Shown piece by piece: positions 1 through 7,193 of a DNA stretch of 12,159 nt; the stretch's first letter is position 1, and each line of letters opens with the position of its first letter. Made by a program: the position numbers and the translations under genes. Below the pieces are notes generated by a model that was given only the letters and a program-made list of their open reading frames with translations, was not told where the DNA came from and searched no databases. Location of the stretch: positions 1 through 12,159 of the forward strand of contig JAJZAL010000160.1 of NCBI GenBank assembly GCA_021799405.1, written 5' to 3'. Source of the stretch: Acidobacteriota bacterium (GTDB taxonomy: Bacteria; Acidobacteriota; Terriglobia; Terriglobales; Acidobacteriaceae).

Positions 1-948
1 GGCACTGCGAAATTCCAGCCTCGGGATATGGCGAAAGGGTTGGACGGGTTTCGCGTTTTGAAACAGGGCGCCCAGGATGGGAGCGCGGTGCATCATTCGA
101 TCCCATGCCGATTGCCCTTCGGCGAGGTGTAACTGCTCGGCGAGCGGGGCAGTGGCCACGATTCCCGCGCTTGTCACGCCATTGCAGAAGTGCAGCATCC
201 AAAGCCAGCCGTCATCGAAGATGTGATGGATGGCCGCATCGTCGACTGGATATGGCGGCCGGCCATCCAGAGCGATGTTGGGTGTTTCCTCAAGCCGCAA
301 CACGCCGGTGAAGTGGCTGTAGAGCGCCTGCGTCGCAGGGAAATCGGGTAGTTCGTGCTCGGCCAGTTGCAAGGCGCGATGCAGAAAACCGCGAGGCCCT
401 GTTGCGTCCACGACAAATTGCGCCGAGACGTTGAAGCTGCGCCCGTGGTGTATGCCGGAGAGGCAAGTGTCGCGTTCATTTCTCGCGAACTCGCGCAGTT
501 CCACCTCGTCGAGGTAGGTGACGCCGAGGCGCTGCGCTTCTGCAGTGAGGAATGCGTCAAAATCTGCACGGTACCAGTGAGTATCAGCGATGCCATTATG
601 CGGACTGGCGGCGACGAGGAGCTGATCTTCCCGATGGATAATGGTGTCGGATGCCGAGTCATGACGGAAAAAGCTGAATCCCCGTTTTAGGCCGCATGCG
701 AGTTCAGGATGGGTGTCACGCCAGCTTCCCCACTTGCTGAGCGGGCGGAGATTGGGGAGATCATAACGCGTAGCCAGTTCTTCCAGAAGAAGGTTCGAAA
801 GTGGTGTAGAGGACTCGCCAATGACCATACGCGGATGGCGTCCGCGCTCGAGGAGGATGACTTGCAGTCCGAACTTCTGGGCGATCATGGCGAGGAGTGA
901 ACCGGCGAAGCCCGCTCCGATGACCGCAACGTCATAACGCTCGTTCAA
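1..948 (-). CDS. Flavin-dependent halogenase-like FAD oxidoreductase (partial, runs off left edge)
   Basis: The 316 residues visible form the N-terminal two thirds or so of a FAD-dependent monooxygenase/halogenase-like enzyme. An N-terminal Rossmann motif (VIGAGFAG, residues 9-16) is followed by a GESS..P segment (44-49) typical of the tryptophan-halogenase/geranylgeranyl-reductase superfamily. A lysine in GLKRGFSFF (K88) sits where halogenases have the catalytic Lys. There is a DATG FAD-binding motif (181-184) and a GWLWML segment (247-252) resembling the halogenase WxWxIP region, but with His where Pro is expected. I chose TTG at 948 because GGAGG lies 4 nt upstream and no ATG precedes the Rossmann motif in frame; the first internal ATG would delete it. 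The TTG overlaps the TGA of the radical SAM gene, implying translational coupling. The FAD-oxidoreductase assignment is firm. Halogenation as opposed to hydroxylation, dehydrogenation or reduction is open, and the C-terminus is outside the window. Confidence 0.86.
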   Translation of the reverse strand, partial: MNERYDVAVIGAGFAGSLLAMIAQKFGLQVILLERGRHPRMVIGESSTPLSNLLLEELATRYDLPNLRPLSKWGSWRDTHPELACGLKRGFSFFRHDSASDTIIHREDQLLVAASPHNGIADTHWYRADFDAFLTAEAQRLGVTYLDEVELREFARNERDTCLSGIHHGRSFNVSAQFVVDATGPRGFLHRALQLAEHELPDFPATQALYSHFTGVLRLEETPNIALDGRPPYPVDDAAIHHIFDDGWLWMLHFCNGVTSAGIVATAPLAEQLHLAEGQSAWDRMMHRAPILGALFQNAKPVQPFRHIPRLEFRSA

Positions 949-1919
949 GATTCCTCCGAAGACGGGTTGCCGCACATCTTGCACCTGACTACGGGGGTGA
1001 GCGATTGATGTAAATTCATTTCGCGGAGCCGCTGCAGGCGTGACCGAAAGCAGTGCGCACACTCGACCTCCGGCTGGATGTCCCAGAGATCAGTGAAGAC
1101 TCGGCCGCGTTTTCGGGCCAGTCCATAGGCTGCTGCGTCTTCCAGCAGGCTCAAGCTGGGAGTGGTGAAATTCCCAGAGGCAGCGAGTGCTTCCATGGCA
1201 CCGTTGCCGCCACGCGTGGGGATGAGGGTGGCTGCGGTGGCGCCACAGTCGAAAGCAAGATCGAGGGAGCGGCTTGCCCAGTGGAGCGCTTCATCGGGTC
1301 GCATGAACGGGGGTTGCACGAGAATGAAGACTCGGAGGTCGATATCGTGGCTGCGCAGAAAGGTGGCCGCTGCGGAGAATTGTTGCAACGTCATCCGCTT
1401 GTTCAGTTTTTCGAGAGTCTCCGGGTGTGCAGTTTCCAAGCCGATCGCGATTTCGAGCCGGCCGCTGAGCAAGCTGCGAAATTCGGGGCAGCGCTCATTC
1501 ACAAAGCCTGGATGACACTCGACAATGACGCGGTCGAAGTGTTGGATACGATCGGCAATGGCTGCATAGTCGTTCGGGGGGATTGCGCGGGGATCAAAGA
1601 AGCTACCGCTGTTGTAAAGCTTGACGACGCGAGCCGCCGATAGCTGCTGCAGGGCAAAGTCGATTTGCGCGGGGATCGCGCCGAGTGGGACCGATTCCGT
1701 AAGAGTGTTGCGCCACAGATCGCACATGGTGCAGCGGAAAGGACATTCGCGGTTGGTGAGGAATATGGTGGCGACCGGTTCCACTCGGCCGTCCGGGCCA
1801 CATTCCTCTTCCACGAAGCAGGCGTAGGGCTGGCTGGCGGAAACAGTTTCGCGGGCAGGCCGTCTGTCCAGAATCCACTGGTCGCGGGCTGCGGCGCTTT
1901 GCGGATAAGTCAGTGCCAC
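945..1919 (-). CDS. Radical SAM enzyme with C-terminal CxxC pairs
   Basis: This 324-residue protein carries the radical SAM CxxxCxxC cluster motif (C59, C63, C66 in ECPFRCTMC), which binds a 4Fe-4S cluster and SAM. Further motifs fit the TIM-barrel fold: GLET (about 160-163), a LNK.mt segment, LVQPPF (about 200-205) and IPTRGGNGA. The GLET...LNK...PPF...EA pattern resembles the Elp3/archaeosine-RaSEA-like branch rather than SPASM peptide-modifying enzymes; this is my reading without an alignment. The C-terminus has two extra CxxC pairs (C287/C290 and C313/C316), which could hold zinc or an auxiliary cluster. The start is GTG at 1919, with GAGG 4 nt upstream overlapping the stop of the asparagine-synthase-like gene 6 nt away. 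The stop overlaps the TTG of the FAD gene. Substrate and reaction are unknown. Confidence 0.9.
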   Translation of the reverse strand: MALTYPQSAAARDQWILDRRPARETVSASQPYACFVEEECGPDGRVEPVATIFLTNRECPFRCTMCDLWRNTLTESVPLGAIPAQIDFALQQLSAARVVKLYNSGSFFDPRAIPPNDYAAIADRIQHFDRVIVECHPGFVNERCPEFRSLLSGRLEIAIGLETAHPETLEKLNKRMTLQQFSAAATFLRSHDIDLRVFILVQPPFMRPDEALHWASRSLDLAFDCGATAATLIPTRGGNGAMEALAASGNFTTPSLSLLEDAAAYGLARKRGRVFTDLWDIQPEVECAHCFRSRLQRLREMNLHQSLTPVVRCKMCGNPSSEES

Positions 1920-1925
1920 TGCGCC

Positions 1926-3245
1926 TCACAGATACAGAGAGAGGAACTTTTTTCTGTACTCGGCTTCACGCCAGGGTAGCCGGGTACGAAGCGCGTCTTC
2001 GGGGATTGCTCCGTGCTGGAAGCGCCGTTTGGGAAAGACCGGCATCTTGAATCCGGTGACAGCGGCGATGCCGCGCGAGACGATCTCGCCCTTGAGTTCG
2101 TAGAGGCGCTCTACGCTGTATTCCGTGAGCTTGATGAAGGGAATCGCTTCCGCCACGGCGATGACATCGGGCCGGGTATACGGGCTGAAGCCGGAAAAGC
2201 CGAAGTGGTGTGCCGGAGCGTACGTGCGCGTATAGGAGCGACTGAGGCCGCCGCTATAAGTGAGTGAGTGCTTGATTTTGCCGACGCCCCAGCCTTCCTG
2301 ATAGAGCATCTGGTTGTTGACCACGCTGCGGATGGTCAGCTCCGGGTTCTCTTCGATGGGATAGTCCTTCAGGTTCTCATCTCCGCCGTCTCCGTCGAGC
2401 AGAAACTTCCACTCCGGGTAGCGCTCACGGATACCGCCGCACAAAGCGACGGCCATGGTGGCCGATTCTACGTCGAGCGATTTGTAATCTTCGATGATTC
2501 GGATGGTCTGTTCTGTGTTCAGGGTGGATGGGGCGACCTCGATCGGTTCCAGGAACAGCCCGAGGCCGAGGGCATCGAGAAATGCGCGGGCCTGCTCCAC
2601 GTCCGGTCCCTTGCCTAAATCGAGGACGAATGCCTTCAGCCGGGAAGGGCTGATGGCAAGTCGCTGCATGACGAAGTAGGTGGTCAGAAAGACGCTTCCG
2701 CTATCAATGCCGCCCGAAAAGCAAACGCCGATGGGCTCCTGTTCAGGCACTTGTTTGAGCCACTGCGATATTTCTTCGGCCAGTGCGCTGATGTATCGCT
2801 TGCCGATTTCATCCAGGTCTGTCGAAAGCGACGCCGAGACGGGCGTGAAAAAGCGCGCATAAACGGGATCCGGATCGGGGCATCCGATCAACTGCAGTTC
2901 GACAATGTAGTGGGCCGGCACCATGCGGGTGTAGCTGGGGTGGAACTGCGCTTCGAGTCCCTCGCCTTTGAGCCAGTTGTAGATGGTGTCGATTCGGGGG
3001 GCGACGATGAGCACGGGGCCTTCCTGCCGCTTCGCAAGAAAGTAGCGCATGGGGCGGTCGAGTGAGCGGGCCATACGCACGGTCTTGCCTTCGCGGGCAA
3101 TCAGGGCAAACGATCCATGGATTCCTCGGACTGCATCTGGCCTGCCGGTGAGCAGGTGCGCGCGGGCTTCTTCCACGGTGAGGTTAAAAATCTGATTTGT
3201 TTCCGGTTCAGTGAGGTCGACGACGCGCTCTATGTAGTGGTCCAC
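1926..3245 (-). CDS. Asparagine-synthetase-like amide ligase lacking the glutaminase Cys
   Basis: This 439-residue protein has a C-terminal asparagine-synthase domain: the ATP-pyrophosphatase PP-loop SGGIDSGS (177-184), a GDGGDE segment (285-290) equivalent to the GEGADE/GYGSD region of AsnB and beta-lactam synthetase, and a basic FPKRRFQHG stretch near the C-terminus. The N-terminal part (1 to about 140) looks like a shortened Ntn-amidotransferase domain: HGSFALIA and SLDRPMRYF match its typical strands, but no N-terminal Cys nucleophile exists, so glutamine is probably not the nitrogen source. By analogy with beta-lactam synthetase or carbapenam synthetase it would adenylate a carboxylate and join it to an amine. 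I chose GTG at 3245 because AGGGG lies 6 nt upstream; an in-frame TTG at 3260 has no comparable site. It is the first gene of the operon and its stop is 6 nt before the radical SAM start. Confidence 0.9.
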   Translation of the reverse strand: MDHYIERVVDLTEPETNQIFNLTVEEARAHLLTGRPDAVRGIHGSFALIAREGKTVRMARSLDRPMRYFLAKRQEGPVLIVAPRIDTIYNWLKGEGLEAQFHPSYTRMVPAHYIVELQLIGCPDPDPVYARFFTPVSASLSTDLDEIGKRYISALAEEISQWLKQVPEQEPIGVCFSGGIDSGSVFLTTYFVMQRLAISPSRLKAFVLDLGKGPDVEQARAFLDALGLGLFLEPIEVAPSTLNTEQTIRIIEDYKSLDVESATMAVALCGGIRERYPEWKFLLDGDGGDENLKDYPIEENPELTIRSVVNNQMLYQEGWGVGKIKHSLTYSGGLSRSYTRTYAPAHHFGFSGFSPYTRPDVIAVAEAIPFIKLTEYSVERLYELKGEIVSRGIAAVTGFKMPVFPKRRFQHGAIPEDALRTRLPWREAEYRKKFLSLYL

Positions 3246-3531
3246 GGCTAGCCCCTGCAAGAGATTTCGTTCTCAGTTTACGCTTCACGGCGCTACCGGT
3301 TCTTCCTGCGAAGGCAGAAAAGGCGCAGGGGACACCGAGAGCAATGAGATACATGGCGGGCAGTTGAGCGGCGCCTTCGGCGCAATTTCCACACAGGTTA
3401 ACAGCCGGGGCGACAGCTACCGGATCGATGGAAGTGTCGATGGGATTCCGGAAGCAGAAAGCGTAGAGTTTGTGAAGGCCGCCCCCGTCGGAGACTGTGG
3501 CAGGACGGCCGGGTCACCAGGTTATGGTTGA
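3238..3531 (+). pseudogene. Possible tail of a lost plus-strand gene (start-less open frame)
   Basis: A plus-strand frame is open from just after a TAG at 3235 to a TGA at 3529-3531, about 97 codons. It has no in-frame ATG and no ribosome site. The translation is rich in Gly, Ser and Asp, reads like a folded extracellular protein (for example STQVNSRGDSYRIDGSVDG) and ends in SPGYG. The complementary minus frame in the same codon register is also largely open, which is what a real GC-rich coding strand tends to produce. Its left end runs into the 5-prime end of the asparagine-synthase-like gene, and its stop overlaps the end of the GH54 gene. I infer a gene remnant whose front was replaced or deleted. 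It could instead be chance; I do not recognise a family. Confidence 0.3.
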
Positions 3532-4556
3532 AGATGGCCAGCGTACTTCGCGGCCACGATGTTGCGCTGCACTGCTTTCATGGTCTTCGCATCGGGCATT
3601 CCCCTGGTCATCACGCCCTCGAAGAAATAGCCCGAGGCCCAGTTGCTGTTATCGCCGCCGGTTCCGAGGATGATGGCTCCCTCCTGCTTCATTGGCTGAT
3701 AGCCCTTGGGAAGAGGGATGATGCCGGTGCTGGTGAGGCCCCCGGACTGGGCGTTGCCCTGATAGATGGCATAGGAATCCTGGCCATTGTTGGCGCCCAT
3801 GTCGGTGACGAAGGTGGTGCCAGCAGGCACGGGGAGATGGCCGTAGATGCCGTTCTCCATATCGAGCCCGGCATCGGGTTTGCATGGATGGCGGTGGCAC
3901 ATGATGTTGATGGCATCCATGTGGCCAGCGTTGTTGTCGCGATTGTTCACTTCGGCATTGCCAAAGTCGAAGCAGCACTTGCTGTTGAGATGGAGAGCGG
4001 AGGTGACCATGTACACGCCTTCGGGCCGGCCGTCGATGGCCGTGCTTACAGGGGTGTCGTCGCGATAGCCCATGCCGGGGGAGATAGCGATGCCGTAGAC
4101 CTTGTGCCCATGCACGGTTATGGGGAGAGCGTTGGCTACCGCGGGGAGGTCGTAACCTCTGGGACCAGGGCCGTGCGCCGCGCCACCAGGAGGTGCGGGT
4201 ATGAGGTCGTTATGGTTGGGCGACTGGTCGTAGATCTTGGTGATAGTGCAGACCGTGTGTGCGCAAAAGGCGTCCTGTGCAGCGGCATCGGCGTACCCGT
4301 CGCGGAGAAGGCCAATGTTGATGGAGGTTTTATCTGACTGGCGCGTGACCTGATAGAGCGGGCCTTTGTACCGGCGGTAGAGGGCTCGCGTGGTGCTGTA
4401 GGCAGCGACGCAAGGAGTCCTGGATGCGAGGATGTTACATGGACGATGGAAAAGGATAAGCGCGGAAGCGCCGCCAGCCTGAGATATCACGACGGCGAAA
4501 ACGAGAAGTGTGAGCGAGGGGATCTTTCCGAACCATGACAGTGATCTGAGGTGCAT
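3522..4556 (-). CDS. Secreted GH54 alpha-L-arabinofuranosidase, catalytic domain only
   Basis: The 344-residue protein matches the catalytic domain of fungal GH54 arabinofuranosidase AbfB, which releases terminal alpha-L-arabinofuranose from arabinan and arabinoxylan with retention. The recognisable path is PCNI....TPCVAAYSTTRALY (38-60), ADAAAQDAFC (89-98), IYDQSPN (108-114), CCFDFGNAE (194-202) and EGAIILGTGGDNSN (292-305). By comparison with the Aspergillus enzyme, E202 should be the nucleophile and D302 the acid/base. All six disulfide cysteines are kept (C40/C49, C98/C103 and the vicinal C194-C195), plus an extra C220/C225 pair. An N-terminal hydrophobic segment (about 13-33) is a signal peptide, so the enzyme is exported. 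The fungal arabinose-binding domain (CBM42) is absent; the protein ends at the catalytic domain. It is divergent from the carboxypeptidase gene. Confidence 0.94.
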   Translation of the reverse strand: MHLRSLSWFGKIPSLTLLVFAVVISQAGGASALILFHRPCNILASRTPCVAAYSTTRALYRRYKGPLYQVTRQSDKTSINIGLLRDGYADAAAQDAFCAHTVCTITKIYDQSPNHNDLIPAPPGGAAHGPGPRGYDLPAVANALPITVHGHKVYGIAISPGMGYRDDTPVSTAIDGRPEGVYMVTSALHLNSKCCFDFGNAEVNNRDNNAGHMDAINIMCHRHPCKPDAGLDMENGIYGHLPVPAGTTFVTDMGANNGQDSYAIYQGNAQSGGLTSTGIIPLPKGYQPMKQEGAIILGTGGDNSNWASGYFFEGVMTRGMPDAKTMKAVQRNIVAAKYAGHLQP

Positions 4557-4932
4557 GGGCTGTTCGTGAGTTCCTTTGCCGGATGGATTTCGCCTTCCAG
4601 ACTAACAGTTGGTCCGGGCAACGAAATTCCGGAGGCTGATACGAGGCTTTCCTGACAGGGCGGGGAGAGCCTGCGAGAGCCGCTTAGTGAGATCGGTCGC
4701 GGCCTGCCCGAGACTCCTCCGCGGCTTTTCCTGTATCTTTTCTGTATCGGTGGATGCGGGCGCCCTCTGACGAGTATCCGGGATGATGCGCCAATGCGCT
4801 GAGGAAGGCTCTGCGGCAGCAGGTTCCGGAAGCAGCTCAGGATGGGGCCGTATCAGGGCAATTAACAGACGATATTGAAAAGTGGTCCGAGGTCGGGCGC
4901 TTGCAATGTTACCTTGGTGCCGAGGGGAGTAA
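4557..4932. other. Divergent intergenic region between GH54 and carboxypeptidase genes
   Basis: These 376 bases separate two divergent start codons and should hold both promoters. I could not pick a convincing -35/-10 pair for either gene. The only structure I see is a short tandem repeat at 4726-4748 (TTTTCCTGTATC then TTTTCTGTATC). A minus-strand open frame covering 4602-5030 starts inside the carboxypeptidase gene, has low-complexity composition and is judged not to be a gene. Confidence 0.5.
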
Positions 4933-6213
4933 ATGAAGCGGTGTCCTGGGAGCAAGCTGATTTGCGGTAAATGGAGGTCTTCAGCGAAGCGCGCGCGGGG
5001 GCTTGCTGGATGGCTGGTCCTTTTCATCATGGTGCTCGCCCAGGCGCGCGCAGCTCACGCCGTTGTCCACGCTTCCATCCTGGTGGATGCGCAAACCGGC
5101 CGAGTTCTTCAGGAATACCATCCTGACGAGCGCGCTCATCCCGCATCTCTCACCAAGTTGATGACGCTTTACCTCACTTTCCAGCGGCTGGCCGAGGGCC
5201 GCATGACGCTGAATCAGCGGCTTCATGTATCGCCGCACGCCGCGGCCCAGCAGCCAACGAAATTGGGGCTGCGCGCGGGCACCACGGTCTCTGTCCGCAC
5301 TTGCATTCTGGGCATCATCTCGCACTCCGCCAACGACGCGGCCGTGGTTCTGGCCGAGAACGAAGCCGGCAACGAATGGCGCTTTGTGCAACTGATGAAT
5401 CAGGAAGCGCGCCAACTGGGCATGACCAACACCATTTTCCATAACGCTTCCGGCTTACCGAACCCCTACCAGTGGACCACCGCCCGCGATATGGCCACTC
5501 TTGCACTGGCCATCATCCAGACCTACCCGCAGTACTACCATTTTTTCGATGTCCATTCGTTTCTCTATCGCGGGCACGTTTTTCACAGCTTCGACCATAT
5601 CCCGGAGGAGTACCCGGGCGCTGACGGGATGAAGACCGGCTATGTGAATGCCTCCGGTTTCAACATCGTCACGTCGGCCATTCGCGATCACCATCGTTTG
5701 ATCGGGGTGGTTATGGGCGGCGCCACGGCGCGGGCGCGTGATCTCCAGATGATGGCGCTGCTCAATCGCGGCTTTAGCACCTTTTCGCGTCCAACCACGG
5801 TGCTTGCGCGCGCCGCGATTCCGCATCCGCGGCCCACACCGCCCCGGCCCGTGCGCCGTCGGGTTGTTGAGGCCGCCCTTGTACGCCCGGCGGTGGAGCC
5901 GGCTCCCTCCGGCAGCAGCGACTATGTGATCCAGATCGGGTATGACTTCCGCAGCCCGATCGAAGTGCGCCGCGTTCTGCAAAGCGCGCGGCTCTCCTCG
6001 CCGCCGCTGCTGCATCACGGACGCGGCCTGGTGGTTCGGCTCCGCTACGGGCAGTATCGAGCCCGCTTTGCCGATCTCAGCCGCGAGACGGCTTTCGACG
6101 CGTGCTCGGCGCTGCGCGAGAGGCGGTATACCTGCACGATTCTGGAGAGCTTCCCGGAACGCGCGCGGGACCTAGCTTCCACGGTCCACAGGAAGCTCGC
6201 TCTCAGCGAGTGA
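4933..6213 (+). CDS. D-alanyl-D-alanine carboxypeptidase (PBP5/S11 family) with SPOR domain
   Basis: The 426-residue protein is a serine-type D,D-carboxypeptidase that trims the terminal D-Ala from peptidoglycan stem peptides in the periplasm. All three penicillin-binding motifs are present: SLTK (S72, K75), SAN (132-134) and KTG (234-236). A signal peptide is visible (hydrophobic 23-36, AHA cleavage site near 43). A proline-rich linker (about 297-325) leads to a C-terminal SPOR-like domain (about 329-408), expected to bind denuded septal glycan and place the enzyme at the division site; this replaces the amphipathic anchor helix of E. coli PBP5. GAGG lies 6 nt before the ATG. The catalytic and SPOR sequences resemble alphaproteobacterial DacA-type proteins (the YRARFADL....A..AC segment), so transfer is possible. 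The downstream DoxX-like gene follows on the same strand after 114 nt. Confidence 0.94.
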   Translation: MKRCPGSKLICGKWRSSAKRARGLAGWLVLFIMVLAQARAAHAVVHASILVDAQTGRVLQEYHPDERAHPASLTKLMTLYLTFQRLAEGRMTLNQRLHVSPHAAAQQPTKLGLRAGTTVSVRTCILGIISHSANDAAVVLAENEAGNEWRFVQLMNQEARQLGMTNTIFHNASGLPNPYQWTTARDMATLALAIIQTYPQYYHFFDVHSFLYRGHVFHSFDHIPEEYPGADGMKTGYVNASGFNIVTSAIRDHHRLIGVVMGGATARARDLQMMALLNRGFSTFSRPTTVLARAAIPHPRPTPPRPVRRRVVEAALVRPAVEPAPSGSSDYVIQIGYDFRSPIEVRRVLQSARLSSPPLLHHGRGLVVRLRYGQYRARFADLSRETAFDACSALRERRYTCTILESFPERARDLASTVHRKLALSE

Positions 6214-6327
6214 TCAGCTGAACCGCGCGGGCGCACAGACGCCGTTCCCATGTTGCCGGAAAGATGCGATTGGCGTACAAGGTATGGCTGTACGTAATCG
6301 CGGAGATTACCGGCGGGGGAAAGCGGG

Positions 6328-7137
6328 ATGCGGGTTGCAAGCGTGGGTCATGTGCTCTTTGCGGCCACCATGGTTGGCGTGGGAATCATGGGGCTGGTCC
6401 AGAGGCATTTCGCCCCGGTATGGAGTCCTGTATCGAACGGCGTGCCTGCACGCGAGGCGCTGGTGTATCTTTGCTCTCTCGTCTCCCTGGCATGTGGCAC
6501 AGCATTGCTGTGGCAGCGCACGGCCGCTCCTGCAGCACGGGTGCTGCTGGCCTGCCTGCTGCTCTGGCTGGTTGTGTTCCGATTGCCTTATCTGATCCTG
6601 ACACCCTCCCTGGATGCTTTCTGGTCTGCCGGCGAAACGGCAGCGATGCTGGCGGGCGCATGGGTGCTGTACTCGTGGTTCGCCACGGAGTGGGACAGAC
6701 GCCACGCGGGGTTCATCGCGGGGGACAAGGGACTGTGCGTCGCAAGAGTGCTCTTCGGCGCTGCGCTGATCATCTTCGGCGCGGGCCATTTCATCGAGCT
6801 CCAACACACAGCCGAGCTGGTGCCAGGCTGGCTGCCATGGCACGTTGCGTTTGCCTATTTCACCGGGTCAGCTTTCATCGCGGCGGGTGTGGGTGTGATC
6901 ACCGGTGTCTATGCACGGCTGGCGGCGGCGCTTGTGACGGTCGAGATGGGCGCGTTCCTGGTGCTGGTGTGGGTGCCGATCCTGGCGGCAGGTTCCAGGG
7001 GCGCTTTTGATTGGAGCGAGACAATTGTGACCTGGGCGCTGGTTGCCGGTGCGTGGGTGGTGGCGGATTCCTACCGCGGAACGCCGTGGCTGGCCGCATG
7101 GCGAACGCGGCTGGGCAGCCAGAACCATGTGGGATAG
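6328..7137 (+). CDS. DoxX-like polytopic membrane protein with two repeated halves
   Basis: The 269-residue protein is almost entirely hydrophobic, with about eight predicted membrane spans (near 5-24, 44-62, 71-91, 99-118, 137-155, 173-193, 199-221 and 231-247). The two halves look alike: RVASVGHVLFAATMVGVGI at the front corresponds to CVARVLFGAALIIFGAGHFI in the middle, each starting a four-helix unit of the DoxX type. DoxX-family proteins are inner-membrane proteins linked to redox or oxidative-stress functions, but this subfamily has no assigned reaction. A G-rich stretch precedes the ATG. An overlapping open frame on the same strand (6264-7010) has a composition unlike a membrane protein and is its shadow. 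It may share a transcript with the carboxypeptidase, but the gap is too long to be sure. Confidence 0.8.
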   Translation: MRVASVGHVLFAATMVGVGIMGLVQRHFAPVWSPVSNGVPAREALVYLCSLVSLACGTALLWQRTAAPAARVLLACLLLWLVVFRLPYLILTPSLDAFWSAGETAAMLAGAWVLYSWFATEWDRRHAGFIAGDKGLCVARVLFGAALIIFGAGHFIELQHTAELVPGWLPWHVAFAYFTGSAFIAAGVGVITGVYARLAAALVTVEMGAFLVLVWVPILAAGSRGAFDWSETIVTWALVAGAWVVADSYRGTPWLAAWRTRLGSQNHVG

Positions 7138-7169
7138 CCGCGGGGTGGTATCCGCGTCTGAATGGCCGC

Positions 7170-7185
7170 GCGCAAAGGCTTGCGC
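7170..7185. terminator. Short perfect hairpin between convergent genes
   Basis: GCGCAA and TTGCGC form a perfect 6-bp stem around a 4-nt AGGC loop in the 56-nt gap between the DoxX-like gene and the end of the convergent ArsR gene. There is no T-run on either side, so it is at best a weak bidirectional terminator. Confidence 0.25.
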
Positions 7186-7193
7186 AGTGCGGA

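Noticed and set aside
174..690. Open frames at 174-662 (minus) and 355-690 (plus)
   Set aside because: They lie inside the FAD oxidoreductase gene in other frames and lack ribosome sites or family-like sequence.
3208..3354. 48-codon minus ORF upstream of the ligase, considered as a precursor peptide
   Set aside because: No ribosome site, overlaps the ligase start, and its openness is explained as the mirror of the plus-strand open frame.
3528..4337. 269-codon plus-strand ORF opposite the GH54 gene
   Set aside because: It is the antisense shadow of a clearly recognised GH54 catalytic domain.
4602..5030. 142-codon minus ORF between the GH54 and carboxypeptidase genes
   Set aside because: It starts inside the carboxypeptidase gene, has random-looking composition and leaves no room for the divergent promoters.
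6264..7010. 248-codon ORF overlapping the DoxX-like gene
   Set aside because: Cys/Gly/Arg-rich composition typical of a shifted frame; the overlapping frame gives clear membrane helices.
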